A stretch of DNA of 21,085 nt, from positions 1-21,085 of IMG/VR virus record IMGVR_UViG_3300037258_000748. The stretch is one strand, 5' to 3'. Within the stretch, counting starts at the first letter, position 1; each line of letters opens with the position of its first letter. The notes under the pieces were generated by a model, which made no database searches, was not told the DNA's origin, and saw only the letters and a program-made list of their open reading frames with translations. Position numbers and translations under genes: made by a program. Origin of the DNA: a virus. This document shows, piece by piece, positions 14,347-21,085 of the stretch.

Positions 14347-14366
14347 TTTCAAACTGACCCACTACC
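14347..14366 (-). repeat. Right terminal inverted repeat
   Basis: Complement of the left repeat, identical over 20 bp. It is followed at once by the second AAAAACTC. Confidence 0.93.
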
Positions 14367-14374
14367 AAAAACTC
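14367..14374. repeat. Target site duplication, right copy
   Basis: AAAAACTC, identical to 11660-11667. Confidence 0.93.
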
Positions 14375-14396
14375 CTATATGCGCGCGTGATGAACT

Positions 14397-14447
14397 AGTT
14401 TTTGAAAACAAGTCGTCAGACCCGTCAGTTTTCCCTCAACCCATCAG
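14397..14447. repeat. Right arm of the large inverted repeat split by the transposon
   Basis: It contains AGTTTTTGAA (14397-14406), CGTCAGACCCGTCAG (14414-14428) and CCCATCAG (14440-14447), mirrored in 11627-11666. It overlaps the last codon and stop of the helicase gene. The 15-bp block itself holds two direct CGTCAG units. Candidate roles are a replication origin with iterons or a terminator. Confidence 0.7.
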
Positions 14448-15913
14448 CCACGGGGTTGCTCGTCGTGGGAGCGAAGTCCGATGCCGATGTACACCGCGCC
14501 ACGCTCTGAGTGGATTTTCGCGAAGCCACGATCCGTGAGCTTCGTCCCGAAGGCCGTAGAGGTTAACGGCGATCGTTCGCCGCCATCCGTGGCCCACTGC
14601 TTGTAATCGGTGTACAAGGCGGTCGCGCTCGCCCGGCACTCGTCGCCCGCAACGCAGCGCTCTTGGATGAACCGCCCGAGTTGGTCCATGTCTTCCCGCC
14701 ACTGATCTTTCGCAGCCTCGACCTCCGCAGGTTTCCCAATTCCCTCGGCATACCAGAGCCGCGCGCCGTCAACCGCCCAGGCAAGAATCCCTTCGGCTTC
14801 AGTCAGCAGTTTGCCGGGAAGCTCCTTATCGATCTGCTCTTTGGGAATCGTCACCGTGAACGGAATCGGGTGCAGCCGGTTGAATGTTGCTTTGTCGTCC
14901 ACGTCGCGGATCGTGGGCTTGCGGTTGGTGTCCATCCACAGTTTGTGCGTTTCGACGAACTCGATCGGGTTCTCGTACTTTCGTGTCGCCTTGATTTTGC
15001 CCATCCCCTGCGTGATGCGCTTCAGCTTCCCTTGCGCGAGCCGCTGCCCCTCTTCGGTTTCGGAAGTCTGGACGAAGCGCGCTCCCCGCAGGTCCGCGAG
15101 GTCGGCTTGGGTGTTATTCGACTCCTGCCGCACCATGAGCGTGTCTACCTGAAGCAGAACACTATATTCCTCGACAAGATTACGGAACGTGCTGAGCATG
15201 GTGCTCTTGCCGTTGTCTCCGGTGCCGAACGGAATGAAGACGGCCTTCTCGATCGTCGTGCCGGTGAGCGAGTAACCCAGTGCCCGCCGAAGGTAAGCCA
15301 CCAGGCGTCGTGAACGATCGCTATCAGCGTCCGATGCATCCGGGCCGCCGCCCAACACCTGCGCGAGGAACGTCAGCCATTGCGGGCACGCCGCCGACGG
15401 AGTGTATCTGTACCGCACGAGTTTGGTAATGAGGTCCGAACGCCGGTGTTCGCGCATCTCGCCGGTTCGCAGATCCACCGTGCCGTTTAGGAAATTCAGC
15501 GCGAACGGGTCCGTATCAAGTTCGGCTGGACGCGCGTAGATTTCACATTCCGCCATCGACAGCATGCTGCTGATGCGGCGGGCGTCGAGTGATGAACGCG
15601 CGAACTTCTCAGCTTTCTCGTTAGTGCCCCGGTCAATGGCCTGCTTCAGAAATTCGAGCATCGTCATCTTCGCAAGGCGGCGCGTCTGATCGGTGTCATC
15701 GACGGCCCAGCGCATGCCGTCCCAAACCAGCCATTTCTTGAAGGCGTGGCAATATTTCAGATCCTCGCCGTAGAGCGCAATCAGGCGCTCAGCGTTGCCA
15801 TGATCGTTGTAGAGATACGACAGGAGATCAGGCACATCGCCGGCATGCTCTGGCTCTTGAAACCGCTGGACGAATGTGTCGATGTCAGCCTCGTCGCGGA
15901 TTTCATTCGTCAT
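14444..15913 (-). CDS. Phage replicative helicase/primase, D5/P4 type
   Basis: This 489-aa protein has the P4-family phage/plasmid primase C-terminal layout. A D5_N-type domain carries 'DPFALNFLNGTVDLRTGEMREH' (135-156) and 'SDLITKLVRYRYTPSAACPQW' (159-179). An SF3-type helicase core follows, with Walker A 'GTGDNGKST' (230-238), 'LADLRGARFVQTSETEEG' and 'MGKIKATRKYENPIEF'. A C-terminal winged-helix-like region spans about 420-480. It unwinds DNA at the phage or element origin. Its ATG overlaps the stop of the CHC2/TOPRIM primase by 4 nt, so the bifunctional P4-type polypeptide is split here into two coupled genes. Its end lies in the inverted repeat interrupted by the transposon. Confidence 0.9.
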   Translation of the reverse strand: MTNEIRDEADIDTFVQRFQEPEHAGDVPDLLSYLYNDHGNAERLIALYGEDLKYCHAFKKWLVWDGMRWAVDDTDQTRRLAKMTMLEFLKQAIDRGTNEKAEKFARSSLDARRISSMLSMAECEIYARPAELDTDPFALNFLNGTVDLRTGEMREHRRSDLITKLVRYRYTPSAACPQWLTFLAQVLGGGPDASDADSDRSRRLVAYLRRALGYSLTGTTIEKAVFIPFGTGDNGKSTMLSTFRNLVEEYSVLLQVDTLMVRQESNNTQADLADLRGARFVQTSETEEGQRLAQGKLKRITQGMGKIKATRKYENPIEFVETHKLWMDTNRKPTIRDVDDKATFNRLHPIPFTVTIPKEQIDKELPGKLLTEAEGILAWAVDGARLWYAEGIGKPAEVEAAKDQWREDMDQLGRFIQERCVAGDECRASATALYTDYKQWATDGGERSPLTSTAFGTKLTDRGFAKIHSERGAVYIGIGLRSHDEQPRG

Positions 15914-16635
15914 GCTGTCGTCGCCAGTCCTTTTTCGACCAGCTCGATCAGCTCAAGTTCACCGTGCCCTCTTTCGAACCACTCAGTGACGTCTTTCGCG
16001 CTTTCGAGTTCCAGAATGACGAGTCGTGTCACGCGGCCGAGCAGGGCGCGGGCAATTCGTGCGGCCCGCTCGCGACCCGGCCTATCGTTATCGGGGATCA
16101 GAATCACTTCGCGTCCAGCGAGCGCCTCGGTGAATTCAGGCAGCCATGGTACTTCAGCGCCTCCGGCGTTAGTTGTTGCGACGAAGCCCTGGCCCCGCAG
16201 GGTCTCCACGTCCTTTTCCCCCTCCACGACGAAGACAATGGGCGCCTCGACGATTTCCCGCAAATGATAGAGCACCTGTCGTTTGCTCTTCTTATTGATC
16301 CAGCCGCCGTGGCCGTCGGATCGTCGCTGGAAGAAGCCCTTCGGCTGGGTGCGCACCACCTGATAAAGCACGTTGCCGGCTTCATCCACGTAGTCGTAGG
16401 TGGCTACGATTGCCCGGCGTTGGTTCGCCGAGCGCTCCGGCCAGAGCCCCTTGGCCTTCAAAGCTGCGATCACGTCGCGTTGTGTGCATCCCGCGTGGCA
16501 GTGCAGCAACACTTTGCCGTCGCCTTCTCTGATACTTAGGCTGGGGTTGCGATCATCGTGTGCGGGGCATCTTGCCATCCAGCTGGAGCCGGAACGACGG
16601 GCTTCGAGAGCGTGCGCGATGGAAGCGGCGGTCAT
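15910..16635 (-). CDS. DNA primase, CHC2 zinc finger plus TOPRIM domain
   Basis: This 241-aa primase half has a CHC2-type zinc finger 'CPAHDD' (C23, H26) paired with 'LLHCHAGC' (C46, C50), a linker 'ATYDYVDEAGNVLYQVVR' (78-95) and a TOPRIM fold with 'FVVEGEKD' (E138) and 'LIPDNDRPG' (D182, D184). It synthesises primers at the phage origin and probably acts with the helicase encoded immediately downstream. The ATG at 16635 overlaps the upstream TGA by 4 nt (ATGA), which decides the start; a longer in-frame start at 16737 would run into the preceding gene. Confidence 0.9.
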   Translation of the reverse strand: MTAASIAHALEARRSGSSWMARCPAHDDRNPSLSIREGDGKVLLHCHAGCTQRDVIAALKAKGLWPERSANQRRAIVATYDYVDEAGNVLYQVVRTQPKGFFQRRSDGHGGWINKKSKRQVLYHLREIVEAPIVFVVEGEKDVETLRGQGFVATTNAGGAEVPWLPEFTEALAGREVILIPDNDRPGRERAARIARALLGRVTRLVILELESAKDVTEWFERGHGELELIELVEKGLATTA

Positions 16636-17153
16636 GACCGGCAACTTCTGGCGGCGAAATAGTTCGGCCCGATGCCTGCCGCGACGAGAGCTTCTCGGAT
16701 CTGGTGTTTCCGCCGGCTGATCATCTGCCGGGAACACCCGACTACGACGGCGGCATCAACTACGGAGAACCAGGACAATGCAAATGCTGTTTCGCGAACA
16801 ATCTGGGGTAGCGATGCCATGGCGCGTTCGAGGTCGATACGGAATTGGTGGATCGAAACGGAGGTGGGACCTGCATCCGGCACTGGGAGTTCGCGCCGCT
16901 GGCGTCCCTGTGCGAGGCGGTATCGCAGCATGGATGTCAACTCCTTGTCCATCAGGCGCGAGGCAAACGTTTGGAGCGACGCCCTCTCGGCGTCGAACTT
17001 TGGCCAGCGGGCAATGAACGTCAGAACGAGTTGGCTTTCGACATCCTCGCGCTCATCAGTGGCCAAGCGGCAGCGATGCACGAACGCACGCGCCTTCCGT
17101 CCTGCGAGATGTCGAATGGCCGGGAGCGCCTGGTCCAGAGTGACGTCAGCCAC
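16632..17153 (-). CDS. Sigma-factor-like (ECF-type) protein
   Basis: This 173-aa protein resembles a small sigma-70-type factor. Residues about 15-80, with 'RARAFVHRCRLATDEREDVESQLVLTFIARWPKFD' and 'ASLQTFASRLMDKELTSMLRYR', look like region 2. Residues about 105-160, with 'RAMASLPQIVRETAFALSWFSVVDAAVVVGCSRQMISRRKHQIREAL', look like region 4 with its helix-turn-helix. The GTG at 17153 is chosen because AAGGGG precedes it and it overlaps the upstream stop by 8 nt; the frame is open to 17309 but that part lies inside the upstream gene. It may direct RNA polymerase to phage promoters or bind DNA at the origin. The match is by pattern and is weaker than for the primase genes. Confidence 0.65.
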   Translation of the reverse strand: MADVTLDQALPAIRHLAGRKARAFVHRCRLATDEREDVESQLVLTFIARWPKFDAERASLQTFASRLMDKELTSMLRYRLAQGRQRRELPVPDAGPTSVSIHQFRIDLERAMASLPQIVRETAFALSWFSVVDAAVVVGCSRQMISRRKHQIREALVAAGIGPNYFAARSCRS

Positions 17154-17496
17154 GACGGCCCCCTTCGCTCCGCCCGCCAGCGAGTTCGATTTCCATCGAG
17201 AATGGAAGGCCATGCCGGACTTCGAGCGTGCGGATCTCTCCGGAGTCCACCTCGCGCACATAGGAAAAGAACTCCGCAAGCTGCTGCCGAAGCTCCAACG
17301 CGCCGTCAAGCGGTTTACCTGTTGTCGCGGCCGTCCCGAACTTGACGTACCGAACCGTGACGGGGGGCGGAGTTAGAACCAACTCGCCGCCGCGGATCTG
17401 GAGGTGCTCAAAGAGCCCAAAGCCGAGATGTTGCATCGCCGCGATGAACCCCACTTCGGACGGCCGCAGATTCTGGATGGCGATGGAGGAGGTCAT
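17146..17496 (-). CDS. Phage hypothetical protein (116 aa)
   Basis: The ATG at 17496 overlaps the TGA of the HTH gene by 4 nt. The protein begins MTSSIAIQNLRPSEVGFIAA, has 'MQHLGFGLFEHLQIRGGELVL' and 'TVRYVKFGTA', and ends in a Gly/Arg-rich tail 'LAGGRSEGGRRG' that also contains the ribosome site for the next gene. I do not recognise a family. The place in the operon, between a DNA-binding protein and a sigma-like protein, suggests a role in early regulation or replication. Confidence 0.75.
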   Translation of the reverse strand: MTSSIAIQNLRPSEVGFIAAMQHLGFGLFEHLQIRGGELVLTPPPVTVRYVKFGTAATTGKPLDGALELRQQLAEFFSYVREVDSGEIRTLEVRHGLPFSMEIELAGGRSEGGRRG

Positions 17497-17708
17497 CTCG
17501 CCGCCCCCGCCTGGAGAGCTGTTGGGGGCTGATGTGCGATGATCCACGCGTCAACGTCCTCGGGTCGATACCGGACCAGTGCGCCGATCTTGAGGTACTG
17601 AGGGCCTCGTCTTTGGCTGCGCCACTTTCTCAGCGTCAGAACGCTGATCGAGCAAGAGTCCGCCACTTCGTGTTCATTCAGGAGTCGCTGTTGTGTGTTG
17701 AGCTTCAT
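17493..17708 (-). CDS. Excisionase-family helix-turn-helix protein
   Basis: This 71-aa protein begins MKLNTQQRLLNEHEVADSCS and continues 'VLTLRKWRSQRRGPQYLKIGALVRYRPEDVDAWI', the standard HTH_17/excisionase-AlpA pattern (a MerR-like winged helix with 'GP.y.kiG..vrY...dv..wi'). Members act as excisionases or as small transcriptional regulators. It is the first gene of the replication operon and is coupled to the next gene by ATGA. The leader upstream holds a small hairpin (17721-17738). No integrase gene is in the window, so excisionase versus regulator cannot be settled. Confidence 0.85.
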   Translation of the reverse strand: MKLNTQQRLLNEHEVADSCSISVLTLRKWRSQRRGPQYLKIGALVRYRPEDVDAWIIAHQPPTALQAGAAR

Positions 17709-17720
17709 CTCGATTCTTGC

Positions 17721-17738
17721 TGCGGGGTGTTTCCCGCA
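17721..17738. repeat. Inverted repeat in the leader of the HTH gene
   Basis: TGCGGG (17721-17726) and CCCGCA (17733-17738) form a 6-bp stem with a 6-nt loop, 12 nt upstream of the HTH gene start. It is a possible operator for autoregulation. Confidence 0.35.
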
Positions 17739-17818
17739 ACCTCTACATCGAGAATGCCCGAGACAGGTTTTTCTGGATACGAACTTACGCGGAAGTAATC
17801 AGGAAGAAAACTGGAAGC

Positions 17819-18748
17819 TTAACGACGGGCGGCCCGCTTCAGGGATGGCGGCAATTCCCCACGAAGGAGTTGATCACTGGTCAAACCCATGCTCGTAGCC
17901 ATCGCCTCGAAATTCGACCTGCGCATCTCTCCGGTGGTTCGAAAACTGCGCACGGTTCGGTCTGTCGTATTGAATTGATTGCCAAACTGCGTGTCCGTGA
18001 GCTTCGTGTGTTCCAGGTAATCTGTCACCACCCTGAGGGCCTCTGCGCTCCCGAGGGTTCGGGACATCCGCTTTCTCGGTGCCTTTTTGCGCAACTCAGC
18101 GCGATCGCCAACCACGGTGGCAGCAGCGATCTCCAGAGTTGACACGTCAACGGCGACGCCAGAACCCTCAAGGCTCACGAGTTCGGACAGAGTCCGAGTC
18201 GGGATGGACGTTGTCGGGTTGAAGCCGGACGGAAGGCGGTGCGGCACCAAAAGAACTGGAGCCGGCGACTGCTGTAGGCGCGAACACTGGCCCAGCAGTT
18301 GAATACCATCCGGCCAACACAGTCCGCACATAAGAAAGAGTTCCCAATACGTGTCAGCGATCCGCCTTCGGCCGAGTAGCCACAAGCGGGACGGGACCAG
18401 TGTCGACGGTTTCGACGTGAGGCCAGCGGTTTTTCTGATCAAGGTCGCGATCTGGTCGAAATCAGCTTCCCAACGATGGAGATCGGCTGGGGCCAAAGGG
18501 ATGCGACCGATCTCCGGGCAGAGATAGTAGGGTTCGCCAGGCTTGCGTGGATCGTGAATGACCTCGACTGGATGAGGCGTTCCGCAGTCCCCGCAGATAA
18601 GTGCGGTTGCATCTGATGTTCGTCGGAGCAAGCCGAGACTGATGACGGCGTCGCGTTGAGCGGGTAGCCACTCTGCGAGTTCGGAAGCGATCAGGACGTG
18701 GTTGCGGAGCTCCGCCCGTCGCCAGACAAGATCGAGAGCGTCACTCAC
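17819..18748 (-). CDS. Unknown protein with Cys cluster and C-terminal HTH-like region (309 aa)
   Basis: The GTG at 18748 overlaps the TGA of the 387-aa gene by 8 nt (TTG 18754 is an alternative). The protein begins (M)SDALDLVWRRAELRNHVL. Near residues 52-59 it has 'CGDCGTPH' and at 77 another Cys in 'YYLCPEIGRIPL', a possible zinc site. A central 'LWLLGRRRIADTYWELFLMCGL' and 'APVLLVPHRLP' follow. The last 80 residues are basic and hold 'LTDTQFGNQFNTTDRTVRSFRTTGE', which looks like a helix-turn-helix. I have an impression of similar uncharacterised proteins in mobile islands but cannot name a family. It probably works with its overlapping partner. Confidence 0.8.
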   Translation of the reverse strand: MSDALDLVWRRAELRNHVLIASELAEWLPAQRDAVISLGLLRRTSDATALICGDCGTPHPVEVIHDPRKPGEPYYLCPEIGRIPLAPADLHRWEADFDQIATLIRKTAGLTSKPSTLVPSRLWLLGRRRIADTYWELFLMCGLCWPDGIQLLGQCSRLQQSPAPVLLVPHRLPSGFNPTTSIPTRTLSELVSLEGSGVAVDVSTLEIAAATVVGDRAELRKKAPRKRMSRTLGSAEALRVVTDYLEHTKLTDTQFGNQFNTTDRTVRSFRTTGEMRRSNFEAMATSMGLTSDQLLRGELPPSLKRAARR

Positions 18749-19904
18749 GCTCAATTCCCCATGGCTTGAGGTGCTGCTTGATAATCGCGTGCTCGACGAC
18801 CTGATCCTTGAGAGGGCACGAATTAGGTGAAATGTTGAAACTCACCGTTTTCGGCCTTGGCTTGCCCTGGATAAAGGTGACCTTCAGTTTCACCTGATCA
18901 ACCCGCAGGTCGTCTAGCCGCCAATTGTTTGTGTTCAGCGCGTCCTCGATCAGTGTGTGAATGCTTGCGCCATTGGAGTATGGGAGTAGTTCCAGCGTGA
19001 CCCTGCCCGTATGCTTGTCGGGGACCGACACCTGCATTGTGCGGATTGTGACGCTGAAGATACCAGCTCCCGCTTCTGTCGGGAAACTGAAAGAAGGGTC
19101 CTTCAGGTGATCGAGATAAAACGCAACGCCCGTCGGTGATTGCATCGAAAGATCTTCGGCTAATGCGGTCGAGGCAAAGATTCGTTCGAGGTCGCGTCGC
19201 AACTGCTTGGTGCCTTCGGCATAGAGCTCCAGGTGGCCGCGGCTCTCGTCGTACCGGAATACGACGTCAAATGCTGGCGTCTGCGGCCGCCGTCTCATCT
19301 TCCCATCCTCGTCGAAACCCGCAAATGTGTCCGGGTAGTCGGAAAGGTACACGATGAAGTAGTGAACGGAGCCGTGCCGGCGGAGGTCGAAGTCGTGGTA
19401 GTGCCCCCGTCCCTGGTTCTCGACATAGTAGTCCGACACCGCCTGTCTCAGAGCCATCCGCGCCTCGGGAGTGATGTTCGGAGGCTTCTTGGGAAGATCG
19501 TGCCGGCGATGCCAGTACCGCGTGAGATTGTCCGCATAATTCAGCTGACTGGCAACCTGGAACACTCCCGGGTATTCGAGCAGTGTGTGAAACGCCTTCT
19601 CTGTGTGGCTGGGAAGCGCTGCCAACTCCGCGACCAGATCTCTGCCGTGGAATCCCCCCTCTGCGATGATGACTTGAACACCCTGTTTGGTCGCAAGGCC
19701 GGCGACGTTTAGGAAATCCGCCCCGATTGTCTCTCGCGCGGTTGCCGGTAGCGCTTGCCAAGCCGCGTAAACGGCTTCGTAATCGTCCTCTTTCAAGCTA
19801 TCCCAGGGCAACTCACTGAGAACGCCGCGGCGATCGAAATACTGCCGAAGCATTGGAAAAGGAACAAGCAGGAGGAACTTTCGTGGATTGTACTCGATTC
19901 TCAT
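18741..19904 (-). CDS. Unknown protein (387 aa), partner of the downstream Cys/HTH protein
   Basis: The ATG at 19904 has GAGGG about 6 nt upstream and gives a protein beginning MRIEYNPRKFLLLVPFPMLR. The frame stays open to 20051, but the extra part is low-complexity and lacks a good ribosome site. Visible stretches include 'YFDRRGVLSELPWDSLKEDDYEAVYAAWQALP', 'NYADNLTRYWHRRHDLPKK', 'HYHDFDLRRHGSVHYFIVYLSDYPDTF' and 'AFDVVFRYDESRGHLELYAEG'. No membrane segment, signal peptide or nucleotide-binding loop is seen. I recall similar uncharacterised proteins in genomic islands but no function. Length and a clean start support a real gene, translated together with the 309-aa protein. Confidence 0.85.
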   Translation of the reverse strand: MRIEYNPRKFLLLVPFPMLRQYFDRRGVLSELPWDSLKEDDYEAVYAAWQALPATARETIGADFLNVAGLATKQGVQVIIAEGGFHGRDLVAELAALPSHTEKAFHTLLEYPGVFQVASQLNYADNLTRYWHRRHDLPKKPPNITPEARMALRQAVSDYYVENQGRGHYHDFDLRRHGSVHYFIVYLSDYPDTFAGFDEDGKMRRRPQTPAFDVVFRYDESRGHLELYAEGTKQLRRDLERIFASTALAEDLSMQSPTGVAFYLDHLKDPSFSFPTEAGAGIFSVTIRTMQVSVPDKHTGRVTLELLPYSNGASIHTLIEDALNTNNWRLDDLRVDQVKLKVTFIQGKPRPKTVSFNISPNSCPLKDQVVEHAIIKQHLKPWGIERE

Positions 19905-20426
19905 GACACCCTCGCGACCCGGTTGAAAGCCGGATGCTGAGCGCGGGGTCCGCGGCGCCCGGTCTTGCTGAACATCTTTGCTGAGAGTCGAGTGGGCTGA
20001 TCCGCTGCCGCCGAGCGCCTTCGCGCCCAACGCAAATTTCCCAGTTGCCACGGCAACGGCGACGCGTGCCGAGCAGTGAGGAGCGAAACGGCCTCCGCAT
20101 CCTCTGGGCTTCCCAGTCGAGATCGTTAATTCCCCGCGCTGGTGAACAACTCCCTCAGCTATTTACTTGCAATACAACCTCAAACCGAAATAGTCGAGAA
20201 CACGAACCAAACGCTGCCGCCGGGGGAGGAATGCGGCAGATGCTCGATCAGGCCCACCACCCGGCTGCGGGCGCGAAGGCCTATACTTAATGCTATCAAA
20301 ACAACAAGATGCCGTCGAATTGTTTGGTGGGATCTCGTCCAGGTCTGGGCCGGAGGATGCTCACTTGAGCTGGTCTGGCAATGACCCTGCACCTCCCGTG
20401 GACGCAGCTCGATTGAACGGAACCGT
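19905..20426. other. Divergent intergenic region of about 520 bp
   Basis: No convincing gene is present: frames here lack ribosome sites and family resemblance. It must hold promoters for the minus-strand unknown pair and the plus-strand helicase-like gene. A 14-bp inverted repeat with GTTGCC and GGCAAC arms (20044-20057) and a TATACT-like box (20282-20287) without a matching -35 are the only signals seen. It may mark the junction between phage-type genes and another island. Confidence 0.5.
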
Positions 20427-21085
20427 ATGGAGATTATCGACAATATTAACCGTTTGCTCGGTGACGATCTCAAGCAGTCGATCCGGGCCGGTGCCAAGGT
20501 CAGAATCGCGGCCTCGTGTTTTTCGATCTACGCCTTTGAAGCACTCAAAACGGAACTCGAGGCGATCGACTCCCTGCAGTTCATCTTCACGGCTCCAACG
20601 TTCGTTCCCAGCGAGGTCACGGACAAGGTCCGAAAGGAACACCGCGAATTCCACATCCCCAAGCTTGAACGGGAGCGCGGCTTCTATGGCAGCGAATTTG
20701 AAATCCGCCTGAAGAACAAGCTCACCCAGCGCGCTATTGCCAGGGAGTGCGCGGAGTGGATGCGCCGCAAGACCGCCTTCCGCTCCAATCGCGGCAAAGC
20801 TCCCATGCAACAGTTTGCCTGCCTGGAGGGGACGGGCACGGACGCAGTGTACATGCCACTCCACGGCTTTACCGCTGTGGACCTCGGCTACCAACAAGGC
20901 AACGCCGTCTCGAACATGGTCAACAAGATGGACGAGCCGTCCGTCGCCGCCACGTACATCAGCCTGTTCGATCAAATTTGGAGCGACGAGGAAAAGCTCA
21001 AGGACGTCACCGGCCTGATCTGCGAGCACATCGCGGCGGTGTATCAGGAAAACCCGCCGCAGCGCATCTACTTCCTGATGCTCTA
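20427..21085 (+). CDS. PLD-like domain/SNF2-type helicase protein, N-terminal part (runs off window)
   Basis: The plus-strand frame from ATG 20427 stays open to the window end (219 codons). It begins MEIIDNINRLLGDDLKQSIR and continues 'KVRIAASCFSIYAFEALKTELEAIDSLQFIFTAPTF', 'IPKLERERGFYGSEFEIRLKNKLTQRAIARECAEW', 'VYMPLHGFTAVDLGYQQGNAVSNMVNKMD' and 'AATYISLFDQIWSDEEKLKDVT'. This strongly resembles the N-terminal phospholipase-D-like part of large SNF2/DEAD-type helicase proteins found on mobile islands, often near DNA methyltransferases and other defence genes. The helicase motifs themselves would lie beyond the window. An in-frame TGA at 20385-20387 excludes a much longer N-terminus. A 222-aa frame on the other strand is only its shadow. 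Confidence 0.8.
   Translation, partial: MEIIDNINRLLGDDLKQSIRAGAKVRIAASCFSIYAFEALKTELEAIDSLQFIFTAPTFVPSEVTDKVRKEHREFHIPKLERERGFYGSEFEIRLKNKLTQRAIARECAEWMRRKTAFRSNRGKAPMQQFACLEGTGTDAVYMPLHGFTAVDLGYQQGNAVSNMVNKMDEPSVAATYISLFDQIWSDEEKLKDVTGLICEHIAAVYQENPPQRIYFLML

Larger units (their letters stand above)
11668..14366. mobile_element. IS1-family transposon with passenger genes (2699 bp)
   Basis: The element is bounded by 20-bp perfect terminal inverted repeats, GGTAGTGGGTCAGTTTGAAA at 11668-11687 and its complement at 14347-14366, and flanked by an exact 8-bp target duplication. It contains an intact IS1-type transposase on the minus strand and four other genes: a 58-aa basic protein, a proteasome-like Ntn hydrolase, and 89-aa and 86-aa small proteins. 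Classical IS1 is under 1 kb and has only transposase; longer IS1-family members with passengers are known. Perfect repeats and duplication point to a fairly recent insertion. It lies between the phage helicase gene and the downstream small genes and does not break any obvious coding sequence. Confidence 0.93.

Noticed and set aside
19905-20051. 49-residue extension of the 387-aa protein
   Set aside because: Low-complexity sequence, while a good GAGGG ribosome site supports the ATG at 19904.
20361-21029. 222-aa minus-strand frame
   Set aside because: Antisense to the PLD/helicase frame, which matches a recognisable protein type and runs open to the edge.

Overview
The window is mostly a lambda-like (siphovirus-type) prophage or prophage remnant in a high-GC bacterium. 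Nearly all phage genes lie on the minus strand and read right to left, so the early end is on the right and the late end on the left. The host cannot be fixed from sequence alone. High GC, a DUF3489 gene and small uncharacterised proteins fit a soil bacterium such as an acidobacterium or proteobacterium, but this is only an impression. There is no tRNA, rRNA, CRISPR array, integrase or lysis gene.

Left part (1-8665), packaging and head genes in lambda order: Nu1-like small terminase, GpA-like large terminase, gpW-like connector, a small zinc-ribbon protein, lambda-family portal, a fused prohead protease/major capsid protein, a DUF2190 protein, and the start of a gpFII-like head-tail gene cut by the window edge. 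A plus-strand membrane-protein gene with its own TATAAT box sits between the gpW and zinc-ribbon/portal genes and looks like a phage moron.

Middle (8761-11569): a plus-strand histone-H1-like DUF3489 gene ends in a GC-rich hairpin. It faces a minus-strand group: two small translationally coupled genes (112 and 78 aa) behind a good promoter, a ParB-domain/DNA-methyltransferase fusion preceded by three copies of a direct repeat, and a 54-aa gene directly after it.

Transposon (11668-14366): 20-bp perfect terminal inverted repeats and an 8-bp target duplication (AAAAACTC) define a 2.7-kb IS1-family element. It carries an intact DDE transposase and four passenger genes. One is a proteasome-type Ntn hydrolase whose Shine-Dalgarno is buried in a perfect palindrome. 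The element landed inside a larger imperfect inverted repeat next to the phage replication genes.

Replication and control (14444-17708): a compact operon of HTH protein, unknown 116-aa protein, sigma-factor-like protein, CHC2/TOPRIM primase and D5/P4-type helicase, with every junction overlapping by 4-8 nt.

Right end (17819-21085): two overlapping minus-strand genes of unknown function (387 and 309 aa), a divergent intergenic region of about 520 bp, and the 5' part of a plus-strand gene resembling PLD-domain/SNF2-type helicase proteins of mobile and defence islands. This edge is the best place to look for an undescribed system. The other strong candidate is the transposon-borne proteasome-like protein.
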